A DNA stretch of 64,000 bases from Pseudomonas sp. 21 (GTDB lineage Bacteria; Pseudomonadota; Gammaproteobacteria; Pseudomonadales; Pseudomonadaceae), in the NCBI RefSeq assembly GCF_000955805.1, contig NZ_JYOA01000005.1, forward strand, positions 322,635 to 386,634. The letters are read 5' to 3'. The notes beneath the pieces are model-generated. The model searched no databases. It was not told where the DNA came from and was given only the letters and a program-made list of their open reading frames with translations. This document shows, one piece after another, positions 54,859-63,544 of this stretch (positions are counted from its first letter, which is position 1; every line of letters begins with the position of its first letter). A program made the translations under genes and the position numbers.

Positions 54859-54885
54859 AAGGAAGGGCGCAGGGCGCCCTTCCTT
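54859..54885 (-). terminator. fliC terminator
   Basis: There is a perfect 12-base stem (AAGGAAGGGCGC/GCGCCCTTCCTT) with three-base loop 26 bases after the fliC stop. On the minus strand it is followed by GCTTTGC, a short and imperfect T run, so partial read-through into flaG is likely. Confidence 0.75.
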
Positions 54886-54910
54886 TCCGTTTTTGCCTTG
54901 CGGCAACCCC

Positions 54911-56068
54911 TTACTGGAGCAGCTTCAGGACAGCGGAAGGCAGCTGGTTGGCCTGGGCCAGTACCGCGGTGGCGGCCTGTTGCAGGGTCTGCTGCTTGGT
55001 CATCTCCGCGGTTTCTGCGGCGAAGTCCACGTCCTGGATGGTGCTGCGTGCAGCGGTGGCGTTCTCGGACACGTTCTGCAGGTTCGAGATGGTGCTGTCC
55101 AGACGGTTCTGGATGGCACCCAGCGCGGAACGCTGAGTATCGATCTGCTTCAGGGCGGCGTCGATCACCTGGGTAGCCGATTGAGCGCCCTTGGCAGTGG
55201 TGATGTCCAGTTGCTGCACGGTGAAGGCGGAGCTGGTGGCGGTGGCAGGGGAGCCTGCACCTGCGCTGACCAGACCGGCACTGGCAACCACACCGGCGTT
55301 GAAGTCGGAGCTGGAGGTCAGGGTGATGACCGGGGCAGCACCTGCGCTGGCTGCGCTGTTGACTGCAGCGACACCGCTGACGTTGGTGTTGATCGCGCCA
55401 ACGATGTCGTTGACGGTGGCGCCCTTCTCGTAGGACACAGCAGTGCCGTTGATGGCAATGGTGCCGGCGGTGGAAGCCAGGCCGGCGCTGTCGAAGGTGA
55501 TACCGCTCAGGTTGGCCGAGGCCAGCTGCGAGGAGCCTTTCAGCGCGGTGGCGCTCATGTCGCTCAGGGTGAAGCTGACGGTTTCGTTGGCGTTGGCGCC
55601 GACCTGGAAGGTCAGGGTGCCGTTGGTGCCGGCAGTGCCGTCGAGCAGCTTGATGCCGGAGGTGCCGCCACCGAAGGTGGTGGTCTTGGAGATACGGGTC
55701 AGTTCAGCGGTCAGCGACTTGAACTCCTGGTTCAGGGAAGTCTGGTCTTCGCTGCTGTTGGAACCGTTGGCGGACTGCAGGGACAGTTCGCGCATACGCT
55801 GCAGGATGTTGGTGGACTCTTGCAGAGCACCTTCAGCGGCCTGGGCGATGGAGTTGGCGTCCTGGGCGTTCTTCACGGCTACGTTCAGGCCGTTGACCTG
55901 GCTGGTCAGACGGTTGGAGATCTGCGAGCCGGCGGCGTCGTCCTTGGCGCTGTTGATACGCAGGCCGGTGGACAGACGGGTCATGGAAGTGTTCAGGTTG
56001 TTGGCGGCCTTGGTCAGGTTCTTTTGAACCGACAGCGAGGCGATGTTGGTGTTGACGGTAAGAGCCAT
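54911..56068 (-). CDS. fliC: Flagellin FliC
   Basis: FliC is the filament subunit. The 385-residue protein has conserved N-terminal ([50 protein letters not shown]) and C-terminal ([40 protein letters not shown] in pieces) D0/D1 domains. A short Ala/Gly/Thr/Ser-rich variable centre spans residues ~170-290. It is closer in size to a-type than to b-type (PAO1) flagellins. It is driven by a sigma-28 promoter. The divergent genes that follow may glycosylate its Ser/Thr-rich centre. Confidence 0.97.
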   Translation of the reverse strand: MALTVNTNIASLSVQKNLTKAANNLNTSMTRLSTGLRINSAKDDAAGSQISNRLTSQVNGLNVAVKNAQDANSIAQAAEGALQESTNILQRMRELSLQSANGSNSSEDQTSLNQEFKSLTAELTRISKTTTFGGGTSGIKLLDGTAGTNGTLTFQVGANANETVSFTLSDMSATALKGSSQLASANLSGITFDSAGLASTAGTIAINGTAVSYEKGATVNDIVGAINTNVSGVAAVNSAASAGAAPVITLTSSSDFNAGVVASAGLVSAGAGSPATATSSAFTVQQLDITTAKGAQSATQVIDAALKQIDTQRSALGAIQNRLDSTISNLQNVSENATAARSTIQDVDFAAETAEMTKQQTLQQAATAVLAQANQLPSAVLKLLQ

Positions 56069-56147
56069 GACGAATTCCTCGTATTAGGGCTAAGTGGCCT
56101 CCCTGCCGCGATTTGTTTCGAAATGGCGTGGAGAACCTTCGTTAGGG

Positions 56148-56174
56148 TTATCGTCCCAACTCGGGGGGGCTTTA
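56148..56174 (-). promoter_or_regulatory. Sigma-28 (FliA) promoter of fliC
   Basis: On the minus strand TAAA and GACGATAA are separated by exactly 15 bases; the consensus is TAAA-N15-GCCGATAA, so only one base differs. It ends 80 bases upstream of the fliC ATG. The spacer contains a run of seven C. Confidence 0.88.
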
Positions 56175-56216
56175 ATTTTTTTTCGAAGAATTTTCAGGAA
56201 GGCCATTTCTGCCCGC

Positions 56217-56232
56217 TGGCCCCAATCTTGCT
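56217..56232 (+). promoter_or_regulatory. Sigma-54 promoter of the glycosyltransferase genes
   Basis: The plus strand reads TGGCCCCAATCTTGCT: GG-N10-GC and a full TTGCT -12 box, 44 bases upstream of the ATG at 56276. It lies back to back with the fliC sigma-28 promoter. Confidence 0.75.
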
Positions 56233-56275
56233 GTACCCACGCAAAGCGCCAAACTGCCGCCACATGGAACCGCTC

Positions 56276-57913
56276 ATGTCTGAACAAAACGATCGGGCCG
56301 AAATACAACGCATCGCCCATGCCCTCCAGCAGGCAGAACTAGCCGACGACATGCCTGGCCAGGTGCAGCTGTACGAACGCCTGGTAGCCATCACGCCCCA
56401 GGTCGCCCTGATTCATGCCAAGCTCGGCCACCTCCACTTACGCCTGAAACAACCGCAATCCGCCCGCCCCTATATTGAAAGGGCACTCTCGATGCCGGGC
56501 GACGACAAGGTGGATGCCGAGATCTTCGATCGCATGGCTGAAACGGCCGAGTTCAGCGATCAGCTCGCGCAGGCGCGCAGCTGGTATCAGCAACGTCCGA
56601 ACCTCTGGCGCTTCAAGCTCTACATCAATGCCCTGCAAGCAGGACAGCAGAATGAAGAAGCGGAGCAGCTTCTGCTGGAGACCCTGCAGGGCAAACTCGA
56701 TGCCAGCCAGCAGACCTGGATTCTCTGTGCGCTGTCAAAGCTCTACTTCGACACCGGCCGTTACCATGATTGCATCGCCTGCTGCCAGCTGGGCCTGGAA
56801 GCCTCGCCGGACGACATACGCCTGCACTTCAACATGGCCACGGCACTGGAGCAGGTAGGGCGATATGAAGATGCCTTCCGGCACTACCGGGTAGTACTGG
56901 ACAAGGATCCTCAGCACGTGGGCACCCACAACAATCTGGGCCTGCTGATGCTGCGCCTGAAGGAGTTCGAGGCAGGCTGGCCGCACTACGAGTGGCGCTG
57001 GCCAGCCAGCCAGCAGAACCAGCAGCAGGTATTCAACATTCCCCAGTGGCAAGGCGAGTCGCTCCAGGGCAAGTCGCTGCTGGTGTGGGCTGAGCAAGGC
57101 ATTGGCGACCACATCATGTTCGCCAGCATGCTGCCCAGTCTTCTGGCGTTGGGCGGCAGGATATGTTTCGAGAGCTACGCAAGACTCGACCCCATCCTCA
57201 AGCGCAGCTTCCCGCAGGTCGAGTTCATTCGCCGCGAACAGTCAGGCACAGTCAACGACGGGGTGCAGATGCTGTATCGGCAGCACTGGCCGCACTGCGA
57301 CTTCCATATCCCTATGGGCAGCCTGGGCCGCTGGCTTCGCCCGAACGTGCCTTCCTTCGCGGGCACGTCGGGGTATCTGAAGGCCGATCAAGCCGGCGCC
57401 CGGGCCAAGCGCGAGGAATACGAAGGACTTTTCCCCGGCAAGCGTCTGATCGGTCTCTCCTGGCGCGGCGGCACCAACGTGTCCAACGATATGCAGAGCC
57501 GCCGCATCACCATGTCCGAACTGGCCCGTCTGTCCAGTCTGCCGGATGTGCAGTTCATCAACCTGCAGTACGGCGACACCCTGCTGGAGCGCTACGAGGC
57601 ACAGATCCTGGGTCTGAACATCCACCACGACCCGAGCGTGGATCCGCTGACCAACATGGACGCCCAGGCCGATCAGCTGGCAGCGCTGGATGCAGTGTTG
57701 AGCATCGACAACACGACTGTGCACCTGGCCGGCGCCCTGGGTATTCCGACCTATGTACTGCTTCAACTTAATCCCAACTGGCGTTGGGCCCTGAATGACG
57801 TCCAGAGCTACTGGTACCCAACGGTCCATCTCGTGCGCAACACGGAGATCGGCAAGTGGGGCAAGGTGCTGGACAAGGCCGTCACCGCCATGCGCGACAA
57901 CGGCCACCTCTGA
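56276..57913 (+). CDS. TPR-containing glycosyltransferase (probable flagellin glycosyltransferase)
   Basis: The 545-residue protein has about six TPR-like helical pairs in the N-terminal half (residues ~1-225; e.g. LGHLHLRLKQPQSARPYIERALSMPG, LHFNMATALEQVGRYEDAFRHYRVVLDKDPQHVGTHNNLGLLML in pieces). The C-terminal half resembles the GT9/GT41-type fold (SLLVWAEQGIGDHIMFASMLPSL, RLIGLSWRGGTN, LDAVLSIDNTTVHLAGALGIPTYVLL). It is divergent from fliC and shares its intergenic region. Acceptor and sugar are unknown; flagellin is the natural candidate by position. ATG 56276 is favoured by an upstream GGA; ATG 56264 is possible. Confidence 0.85.
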   Translation: MSEQNDRAEIQRIAHALQQAELADDMPGQVQLYERLVAITPQVALIHAKLGHLHLRLKQPQSARPYIERALSMPGDDKVDAEIFDRMAETAEFSDQLAQARSWYQQRPNLWRFKLYINALQAGQQNEEAEQLLLETLQGKLDASQQTWILCALSKLYFDTGRYHDCIACCQLGLEASPDDIRLHFNMATALEQVGRYEDAFRHYRVVLDKDPQHVGTHNNLGLLMLRLKEFEAGWPHYEWRWPASQQNQQQVFNIPQWQGESLQGKSLLVWAEQGIGDHIMFASMLPSLLALGGRICFESYARLDPILKRSFPQVEFIRREQSGTVNDGVQMLYRQHWPHCDFHIPMGSLGRWLRPNVPSFAGTSGYLKADQAGARAKREEYEGLFPGKRLIGLSWRGGTNVSNDMQSRRITMSELARLSSLPDVQFINLQYGDTLLERYEAQILGLNIHHDPSVDPLTNMDAQADQLAALDAVLSIDNTTVHLAGALGIPTYVLLQLNPNWRWALNDVQSYWYPTVHLVRNTEIGKWGKVLDKAVTAMRDNGHL

Positions 57914-57933
57914 CCCGACCGCAGGACAAGACC

Positions 57934-59247
57934 ATGAAGTGTTGTGTGATCATCCCCGTAGGCCCCGGCCATCAGGACATCGTCAGCCGCGCGAAGGACT
58001 CGGTGGCCCGAGCGGTCGCGCATGGCCAGGGACTCTTCGACGAAATCCAGGTACTGGAGATGGATGACAGCCAAGGGCTCCTCGGCCGTTCCCACGTCCG
58101 CAATCTGGCAGTCAAGGAAGCCGGAAATCGTGGTATCGACTGGCTGTTCTTCCTCGACGCCGACGATGTGATGTGCCCCAGCGCCTTTGTTGACGTCGCT
58201 AGTCTGCTGCCGACCCATGACGCCATTTGGGGAGCCATTTTCGTCGCCGATCTGAAGGCGGGCCAGGTATCACGGCGCGAGAACCAGATCAGTCCGATCG
58301 ATAGCCTGGAACAGGTACTGTTGAACGACCCCTACCTGACCCTGCAGATGGGCCACTTCGTTCGCCAGGGCGTGGCAGAGGCGAATGCCTTCGATACCGA
58401 ACTCGATACCGGCGAAGACTTCGACTACTACCTGCGCCTCTGGAAGGACCAGCGCTGCATCAAGATCGACACCCCGTTGTTCCTGAACATCCGCGGGCAG
58501 CACTCGACCGGCCCACGTGCAGCCAGTGGCAACGACTGGCGCAAGGCGATCAACCAGGTGTTCGCCGCCTTCTGCCGCAACAACGATGTGGTGGCGTCGA
58601 TCCCGCTCAGGGAAGGCAGCCTCTCCCTGCGCCTGAGCAATACCCTCGACCCGATCCAGGCTTTGCTTGCCCAGGAGCGCCTGCATGACGGTGAAGAGTT
58701 GATTGAAGTGCTGCGTCGGCTTCCCCAGGACGCACGGCTGATCGACGTGGGCGCCCACCTGGGCAGCCACTCGCTGTTCCTGGTGCTCGCCGCCCACGCG
58801 GCTTCCCTGGACAGCTACGAAGTGGACCCGGAACTGGCCGAGTACCTGGAGTACAACCTGCGCCTGAACGACCTGGACCCGGAACGCTATCGGGCTCACC
58901 AGGCCATTGTCGGTGCGGGCCCGAACAACCCGGACAAGGCAGAAAGCCTGTTTGGCCGCATGGACCTGAAGGACTACAGCCAGCCGCTCGGCCATGCACT
59001 GGACGCCCTGCACCCCGATGCTGGCTGCCACCTGCTGCGGATTGATCGACCCGGCCTGGAGAGCGGCATTCTTCGCGGTGCCGCCCGACTGATCGAGAAG
59101 AACCGTCCGCTGATCCTGGCGCGCGCGATGAATGACAACAAGGGCAGGCTCATCGCCTGGAGCGAAGACAACGGCTACCAGGTAGCGCGGGTGTTCGAAT
59201 ACTCGCTCAGCAGCAATTACCTGCTGGTGCCGAACGAAGGGGCCTGA
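57934..59247 (+). CDS. GT2 glycosyltransferase fused to FkbM-type methyltransferase
   Basis: This is a 437-residue two-domain protein. Residues ~1-215 are a GT-A (GT2-like) glycosyltransferase (KCCVIIPVGPGHQDIVSRAKDSVARAV; metal/nucleotide-sugar acidic motif WLFFLDADDVM; TGEDFDYYLRLW). Residues ~235-437 are a SAM-dependent FkbM-family methyltransferase (RLIDVGAHLGSHSLFLVLAAHAA, DSYEVDPELAEYLEYNLRLND, CHLLRIDRPGLESGILRGA). It starts 20 bases after the TPR glycosyltransferase, with AGGA eight bases before the ATG. It probably adds and O-methylates a sugar on flagellin; this is inferred. Confidence 0.85.
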   Translation: MKCCVIIPVGPGHQDIVSRAKDSVARAVAHGQGLFDEIQVLEMDDSQGLLGRSHVRNLAVKEAGNRGIDWLFFLDADDVMCPSAFVDVASLLPTHDAIWGAIFVADLKAGQVSRRENQISPIDSLEQVLLNDPYLTLQMGHFVRQGVAEANAFDTELDTGEDFDYYLRLWKDQRCIKIDTPLFLNIRGQHSTGPRAASGNDWRKAINQVFAAFCRNNDVVASIPLREGSLSLRLSNTLDPIQALLAQERLHDGEELIEVLRRLPQDARLIDVGAHLGSHSLFLVLAAHAASLDSYEVDPELAEYLEYNLRLNDLDPERYRAHQAIVGAGPNNPDKAESLFGRMDLKDYSQPLGHALDALHPDAGCHLLRIDRPGLESGILRGAARLIEKNRPLILARAMNDNKGRLIAWSEDNGYQVARVFEYSLSSNYLLVPNEGA

Positions 59248-59255
59248 TCCCGATC

Positions 59256-59288
59256 GCCGGGGAGGCCCCCCTGGGGGTCACGCCCGGC
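59256..59288. terminator. Possible bidirectional terminator between convergent genes
   Basis: GCCGGG (59256-59261) pairs with CCCGGC (59283-59288), and an inner GC-rich segment GGCCCCCC/GGGGG can extend the structure. It spans the 30-base gap between the GT2-FkbM gene and the convergent methyltransferase. No T run is seen. Confidence 0.35.
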
Positions 59289-59883
59289 GGCGGTAGACGT
59301 GCACGGTCAGGCGCACATCGCGCCCGACATTGAAAGCCGGCGTGTCATAGCGGGCATACACGGCCTTGCCATATCTTTCCAGCTCGAAGCCCTGACGCAA
59401 CATGGCGCCTACGTAGGCCTCCGGATCGCGGTTGAAGATCGGCGGATTACCGTCGCGGCGCCAGCGCTCATCCATCACCTCCCCTATCACCACACGGTCC
59501 ACGGCCGCACAGATCGGCGCCAGGAATCGCCCCAGCTCCTCGTCCGGAATGTGGCAGGCAACGGTGTAGATCAGGGCGGTTCCCGACTTCGGCAGTTCGG
59601 CTCCCGGCTCGATGCATTCGAAGCGATAGCCCGGATGGTTTTCCCGCGCCGTGCTGACCGCCGAAACGTTGACGTCCACGCCCAGGTAGCGGTCGCTGGG
59701 GAAAGCCTTGCACAGGCGCCCGTAACCGCAGCCGACTTCGAGCACACCATCGCTGGCATCGATGACTTGGCTGAGCATCAACCGAACGTCGAAGCCCTCG
59801 GGAAATTCGCCACCCACATCAGGGATGACGTGCCTCAGGCCTTCGGCATTCCAGAACGCCGCCAGGTCTTCAAGGGTTGCCAT
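59278..59883 (-). CDS. Class I SAM-dependent methyltransferase
   Basis: The 201-residue protein has the class I methyltransferase core: motif I GVLEVGCGYGRLCKAF, motif II YLGVDVNVSAVSTAREN, and the motif IV region GTALIYTVACHIPDEELGRFL. It follows flgL by 23 bases on the same strand and is convergent with the GT2-FkbM gene. It may therefore be expressed with flgK-flgL while acting with the modification genes. Target unknown; a modified sugar or flagellin is a plausible guess. Confidence 0.85.
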   Translation of the reverse strand: MATLEDLAAFWNAEGLRHVIPDVGGEFPEGFDVRLMLSQVIDASDGVLEVGCGYGRLCKAFPSDRYLGVDVNVSAVSTARENHPGYRFECIEPGAELPKSGTALIYTVACHIPDEELGRFLAPICAAVDRVVIGEVMDERWRRDGNPPIFNRDPEAYVGAMLRQGFELERYGKAVYARYDTPAFNVGRDVRLTVHVYRRRA

Positions 59884-59906
59884 GCTTCTTCTCTCCCGAT
59901 CTTCAA

Positions 59907-61502
59907 TCAGAGTTTGTTGAACAGACTGAGCTGGCTGATCCGCGCGAACGCCGCCTGGGCGGCTTCGAGCATGGTCTGCTGCAGCACCAGCTGCGAGGTC
60001 GCCGCGGCCATGTCGGTATCACGGATCGACGACTGCGTAGTGGTGTTGGTCAGCGCCAGGCTCTGGTTCTCCTGGTTCAGCACATCGATGGTGTTGAGCC
60101 GCGCGCCAATGGACGACTGGGTCGCCAGCACCTGGTCGCTGGCCTTGTCGAGGTTGGTGAGCGCAGTCGCGACCATGTTGCGGATATTCAGCTGCGCCTG
60201 CGGATCCCCACTGGTAGAGGTATCCAGCGCGGTCCGCAGATCGCCGATGGTATTGAGGATGTTCTGCCGCTCCGGCGAGTTGGCGGTGACGCTGAACTGG
60301 TCGCCGGCAGCCGGCGCTGCGCTGATGCTCATGTCGACGCCGGCCACGGTGACGGTCTGCGGGAAGGTCGCGCCGAGGGTTCCGGTGGACAGCGGCGAAG
60401 CGCCCTGGCTGGTGGGCAGGGCATAGACCTCGTAGGCGGTGGCACTGGTGAACTTGAGCTGCACGCCGCTGCTGGGGAACTGCGTGGTATAGGCCGTGTT
60501 GTTGCTCACCGAGGCCGAGGTGATCTGTGCCATCGAGGTGTTGGTCGCGCTGCGCTTGATCGACAGGCTCTCCGGCGCCGCGCCGAAGCTGAAGCTGTAG
60601 CCGCCCACCAGGCTGTCCATGGTGCTGGCGTCATCGGTCTTCTGCAGCGAGACGTCGAGCTGGAACTGCGCACCGCGGAAGTTGATGGCGTTGCTGTCGG
60701 TGGAAGTCGCGTCATACACGCCGTTGGTGGTGGCTTCGCTGGTGACGTCGTTGCCGTTCTTGTCGAGGATCTGGTACTGCGTTCCACTGAGCACGTTCAG
60801 CGTGTAGGGCGCACCGTTGCGGAAACTGGCGTTGTAGCTGCTGTCGCTGGTCACGTTGCCCTGGGACAGGAATGCGCGCTGCACACCATCGGCATTGGGG
60901 TTGCTGGCCAGCGAGCTGGTGGTGCGGCTGGCGTTGGCCGCCATCTCGAAGATGCTCCAGCCGTTGTCGTTGGTCGACAGCGTCAGGTTGTCGGAGATCT
61001 GCAGCTTGAGGGAGCTCTGGTCGCCCTGGTAGCTGAAGCTGCCGTCGGCGTTCTGCACGAAGGGCTGCACGGTGCTCTTGCTGCCGGAGAACAGGTAGTT
61101 GCCACTGGCGTCCTTGCTGTTCATGAGGGTCAGCAGCTGGTTCTGGATCTCGCCCAGTTCATCGCTGATGGCGCCGCGGTCCTCGTCGGTCATCGAGCCG
61201 TCGCCGGCGCGCAGCGTCAGTTCGCGGGCGCGCTGCAGGGCGGTGGTGATGGAGTCGAGAACGCTCTGCTCCTGGTTCAGGCTGTTGGTCGCGGAGGTCA
61301 TGTTGCCGCTGTACTGGGTCAGCAGCGCCTGCTGCTGTTCCAGCTGCAGCAGACGCGCGGCGCCGACGGGGTCGTCCGCCGGGGTCTGGATGCGCGTGCC
61401 GCTGGAGATCTGCTCCTGCAGTTTGGCCAGGCTGGCATAGCCGCGGTTGTAGTTGTCGATGTTCGAATTGAAGATCTGCGGGGTGGAAATTCGCACAACC
61501 AT
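59907..61502 (-). CDS. flgL: Hook-filament junction protein FlgL
   Basis: FlgL joins hook to filament with FlgK. The 531-residue protein has flagellin-like termini (MVVRISTPQIFNSNIDNYNRGYASL, SSGTRIQTPADDPVGAARLLQLEQQ; C-terminal SQLVLQQTMLEAAQAAFARISQLSLFNKL in pieces). It is longer than the ~440 residues of P. aeruginosa FlgL, because of an expanded central domain. It follows flgK by ten bases. Confidence 0.95.
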   Translation of the reverse strand: MVVRISTPQIFNSNIDNYNRGYASLAKLQEQISSGTRIQTPADDPVGAARLLQLEQQQALLTQYSGNMTSATNSLNQEQSVLDSITTALQRARELTLRAGDGSMTDEDRGAISDELGEIQNQLLTLMNSKDASGNYLFSGSKSTVQPFVQNADGSFSYQGDQSSLKLQISDNLTLSTNDNGWSIFEMAANASRTTSSLASNPNADGVQRAFLSQGNVTSDSSYNASFRNGAPYTLNVLSGTQYQILDKNGNDVTSEATTNGVYDATSTDSNAINFRGAQFQLDVSLQKTDDASTMDSLVGGYSFSFGAAPESLSIKRSATNTSMAQITSASVSNNTAYTTQFPSSGVQLKFTSATAYEVYALPTSQGASPLSTGTLGATFPQTVTVAGVDMSISAAPAAGDQFSVTANSPERQNILNTIGDLRTALDTSTSGDPQAQLNIRNMVATALTNLDKASDQVLATQSSIGARLNTIDVLNQENQSLALTNTTTQSSIRDTDMAAATSQLVLQQTMLEAAQAAFARISQLSLFNKL

Positions 61503-61512
61503 TTCAGCCTCC

Positions 61513-63510
61513 TCAGATGTTGTTGATCAGGGTGTCGAAGAGCGTCTGCGCGGTCTTGATGATCTGCGCGGAGGCCGTGTAGTACTGCTGGAACTTGACC
61601 AGGTTGGCCGCCTCTTCATCGAGGTTCACCGCCGACAGCGAGTCGCGGCTGCCTTGCGCCTGGGTCAGCACCGCCTCGGTGGCGGTGGCGTCGAGCTTGG
61701 CCTGGTTGGCCGTGGCGCCGACGGTCTCGGTCAGGCTGCTGTAAGCGCCGGTCAGGCTCATGCCGCTGCCGCTGCCCGTGCCGCTGCCGACGGTCTTGGT
61801 GGTCTGCAGGTCGATGAGCTTTTGTGCGTTGGTGTTGTCGGCATCGCCATTGCTGTTGAAGGCCACGCCGAAGCTGTCGCCGTCTGCTGGATAACCGGCG
61901 ATGGTGGTCTGGAAACTGAACGACGGCGAGCCCGGCACCGTGATGCTGATGTCGTTGCTCTGGCCCGGCACGATGTTGCCGGTGCCCAGCGAGTTACCCG
62001 CGGAGTCGTAGATGGTGTAGCCCTGGGTGCCGCCGCTGGCCGCATCGAAGACCAGCTTCACCGGCAGGCCGGCCTTGATCGAGGCGCCCAGCGCGGTGCC
62101 GTTGCTGGCATCCAGCTGGCTGGTCAGGGTGGTGCCGCTGATGGTGCCGCTGCCTTCATTGCCAGTGGTGGTGCTGGCGACGACCGGCGAGGCGAAGGCC
62201 AGGCGGTTGGAGTCGGTCATGGTGACCGAGATGTCCGAGGCCGCAGTGCGGGTCGGGATCACCGTGAAACGGTCGCCCGCCTGCACGGTACCGACACTCT
62301 GCTGGCTGATGCTGAAGCCGTCGAATTCCTTGGGCGGGTTGTCGGTCAGGTCGCCGCTGCCCAGCACCGTGCCATCGGAGGAGCGCTTGATGGTGTAGCC
62401 GGTGGCGGAGGTGAAGGTCACCTCGTAGTCGCTGGTGGTCAGCGCGCTGCTGTCGGTGATGTTGACGTTGAGGTTGCCGGTGCCGGTGTTGTGGGTGTTG
62501 GCCAGGCTGCGGTTGCCGATGACGCTGGCGTCATTGATGTCCTTGAACAGCTGCGCGCCGAAGTTGCCGTTCAGGTCCAGGCCCTGGGCGAGCTGACTGT
62601 TGAAGGTGTCGGCAAGGACGATGGCCATGCGCCCCAGTTCGTTCTGGGTCGTGTCCAGCACATCGCTGCGGTAGCGCAGCAGGCCGCCCATCTGGCCTCC
62701 GGTGACCACCGAGGTGACGTCCATGGTCGAGCTGCCGGAGCTCAGGCTCAGGCTGAATTGCGACGGGTTGTTGGCGCTCGGGCCGGCGGTCAGGGTGGAG
62801 GAGTTGGCGCCCACCACCAGCGGCTGGCCGGAGCCCAGGTAGAGGTTGAGGCTGCTGCCCTGCTTGACCACGCTGACGCCGATCATGTCGGAAAGTTGCA
62901 GCACCGCCTGGTCGCGCTTGTCCTGCAGGTCGTTGGCGCTGGCACCGCCGGCCTCGGCCGCGATGATCGCCTGGTTGTACTGGGCGATGGTCTTGGCCAG
63001 GTCGGTGACCTGCCCGGCCAGGCTGTCCATCTGGGTGTTGACGTAGCTGTTCTGGGTGCCCAGCTGGGTGGAAATCGAGTTGAAGCGCTGCGCCAGGTTC
63101 GCCGCCTGGGTCAGCACCAGCTGGCGCGAGGCGGCATCGGTCGGCGTTGCGGCAGCGGTCTGCAGCGAGGCGAAGAAGTTCTGCATGACCTTGGACAGAC
63201 CGGTGGTGCTGTCGGACAGCAGCGAGTCGATCTGGTTGACCTGGGAAAGGTAGGTCTGCGCATCGCTGTCCACCGAGGTGGCGCCACGCAGCTGGTTGGC
63301 CAGGAACTCGCTGTACATCCGGCGGACGTCCTGCACCGTGGTGCCGGTGCCGACGTAGTACTGCCCCGCGAACTGCTCGGCGGAGGTCACCTGCGACGTC
63401 GTCTGGCGGGTGTAACCAGCCGTGTTGACGTTGGTGATGTTGTTGCCGGTGGTGCTCAGCGCCGCTTGCGAGGCATTGAGGCCGGACAGTCCGATGGATA
63501 AGAGGCTCAT
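61513..63510 (-). CDS. flgK: Hook-filament junction protein FlgK
   Basis: FlgK is the first hook-filament junction protein. The 665-residue protein has the family N-terminus SLLSIGLSGLNASQAALSTTGNNITNVNTAGYTRQ (split). The C-terminus reads NLDEEAANLVKFQQYYTASAQIIKTAQTLFDTLINNI (split). A Ser/Thr/Gly-rich middle region lies between. It lies between flgJ and flgL in the normal order. Confidence 0.97.
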   Translation of the reverse strand: MSLLSIGLSGLNASQAALSTTGNNITNVNTAGYTRQTTSQVTSAEQFAGQYYVGTGTTVQDVRRMYSEFLANQLRGATSVDSDAQTYLSQVNQIDSLLSDSTTGLSKVMQNFFASLQTAAATPTDAASRQLVLTQAANLAQRFNSISTQLGTQNSYVNTQMDSLAGQVTDLAKTIAQYNQAIIAAEAGGASANDLQDKRDQAVLQLSDMIGVSVVKQGSSLNLYLGSGQPLVVGANSSTLTAGPSANNPSQFSLSLSSGSSTMDVTSVVTGGQMGGLLRYRSDVLDTTQNELGRMAIVLADTFNSQLAQGLDLNGNFGAQLFKDINDASVIGNRSLANTHNTGTGNLNVNITDSSALTTSDYEVTFTSATGYTIKRSSDGTVLGSGDLTDNPPKEFDGFSISQQSVGTVQAGDRFTVIPTRTAASDISVTMTDSNRLAFASPVVASTTTGNEGSGTISGTTLTSQLDASNGTALGASIKAGLPVKLVFDAASGGTQGYTIYDSAGNSLGTGNIVPGQSNDISITVPGSPSFSFQTTIAGYPADGDSFGVAFNSNGDADNTNAQKLIDLQTTKTVGSGTGSGSGMSLTGAYSSLTETVGATANQAKLDATATEAVLTQAQGSRDSLSAVNLDEEAANLVKFQQYYTASAQIIKTAQTLFDTLINNI

Positions 63511-63544
63511 GGTCTTTCCTTAGCGCAGTCCTTTGTACAGGGCT

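Noticed and set aside
54416-56275. Long plus-strand open frame running through the fliC region into the TPR glycosyltransferase (would give a >1100-residue protein)
   Set aside because: The first part is antisense to fliC and flaG with Gly/Gln-rich shadow composition; only the part from 56276 has real protein features and its own promoter and start.
61453-63501. Large plus-strand open frame antisense to flgK
   Set aside because: It mirrors flgK codons in a GC-rich genome, has no recognisable domain, no promoter and no ribosome binding site.
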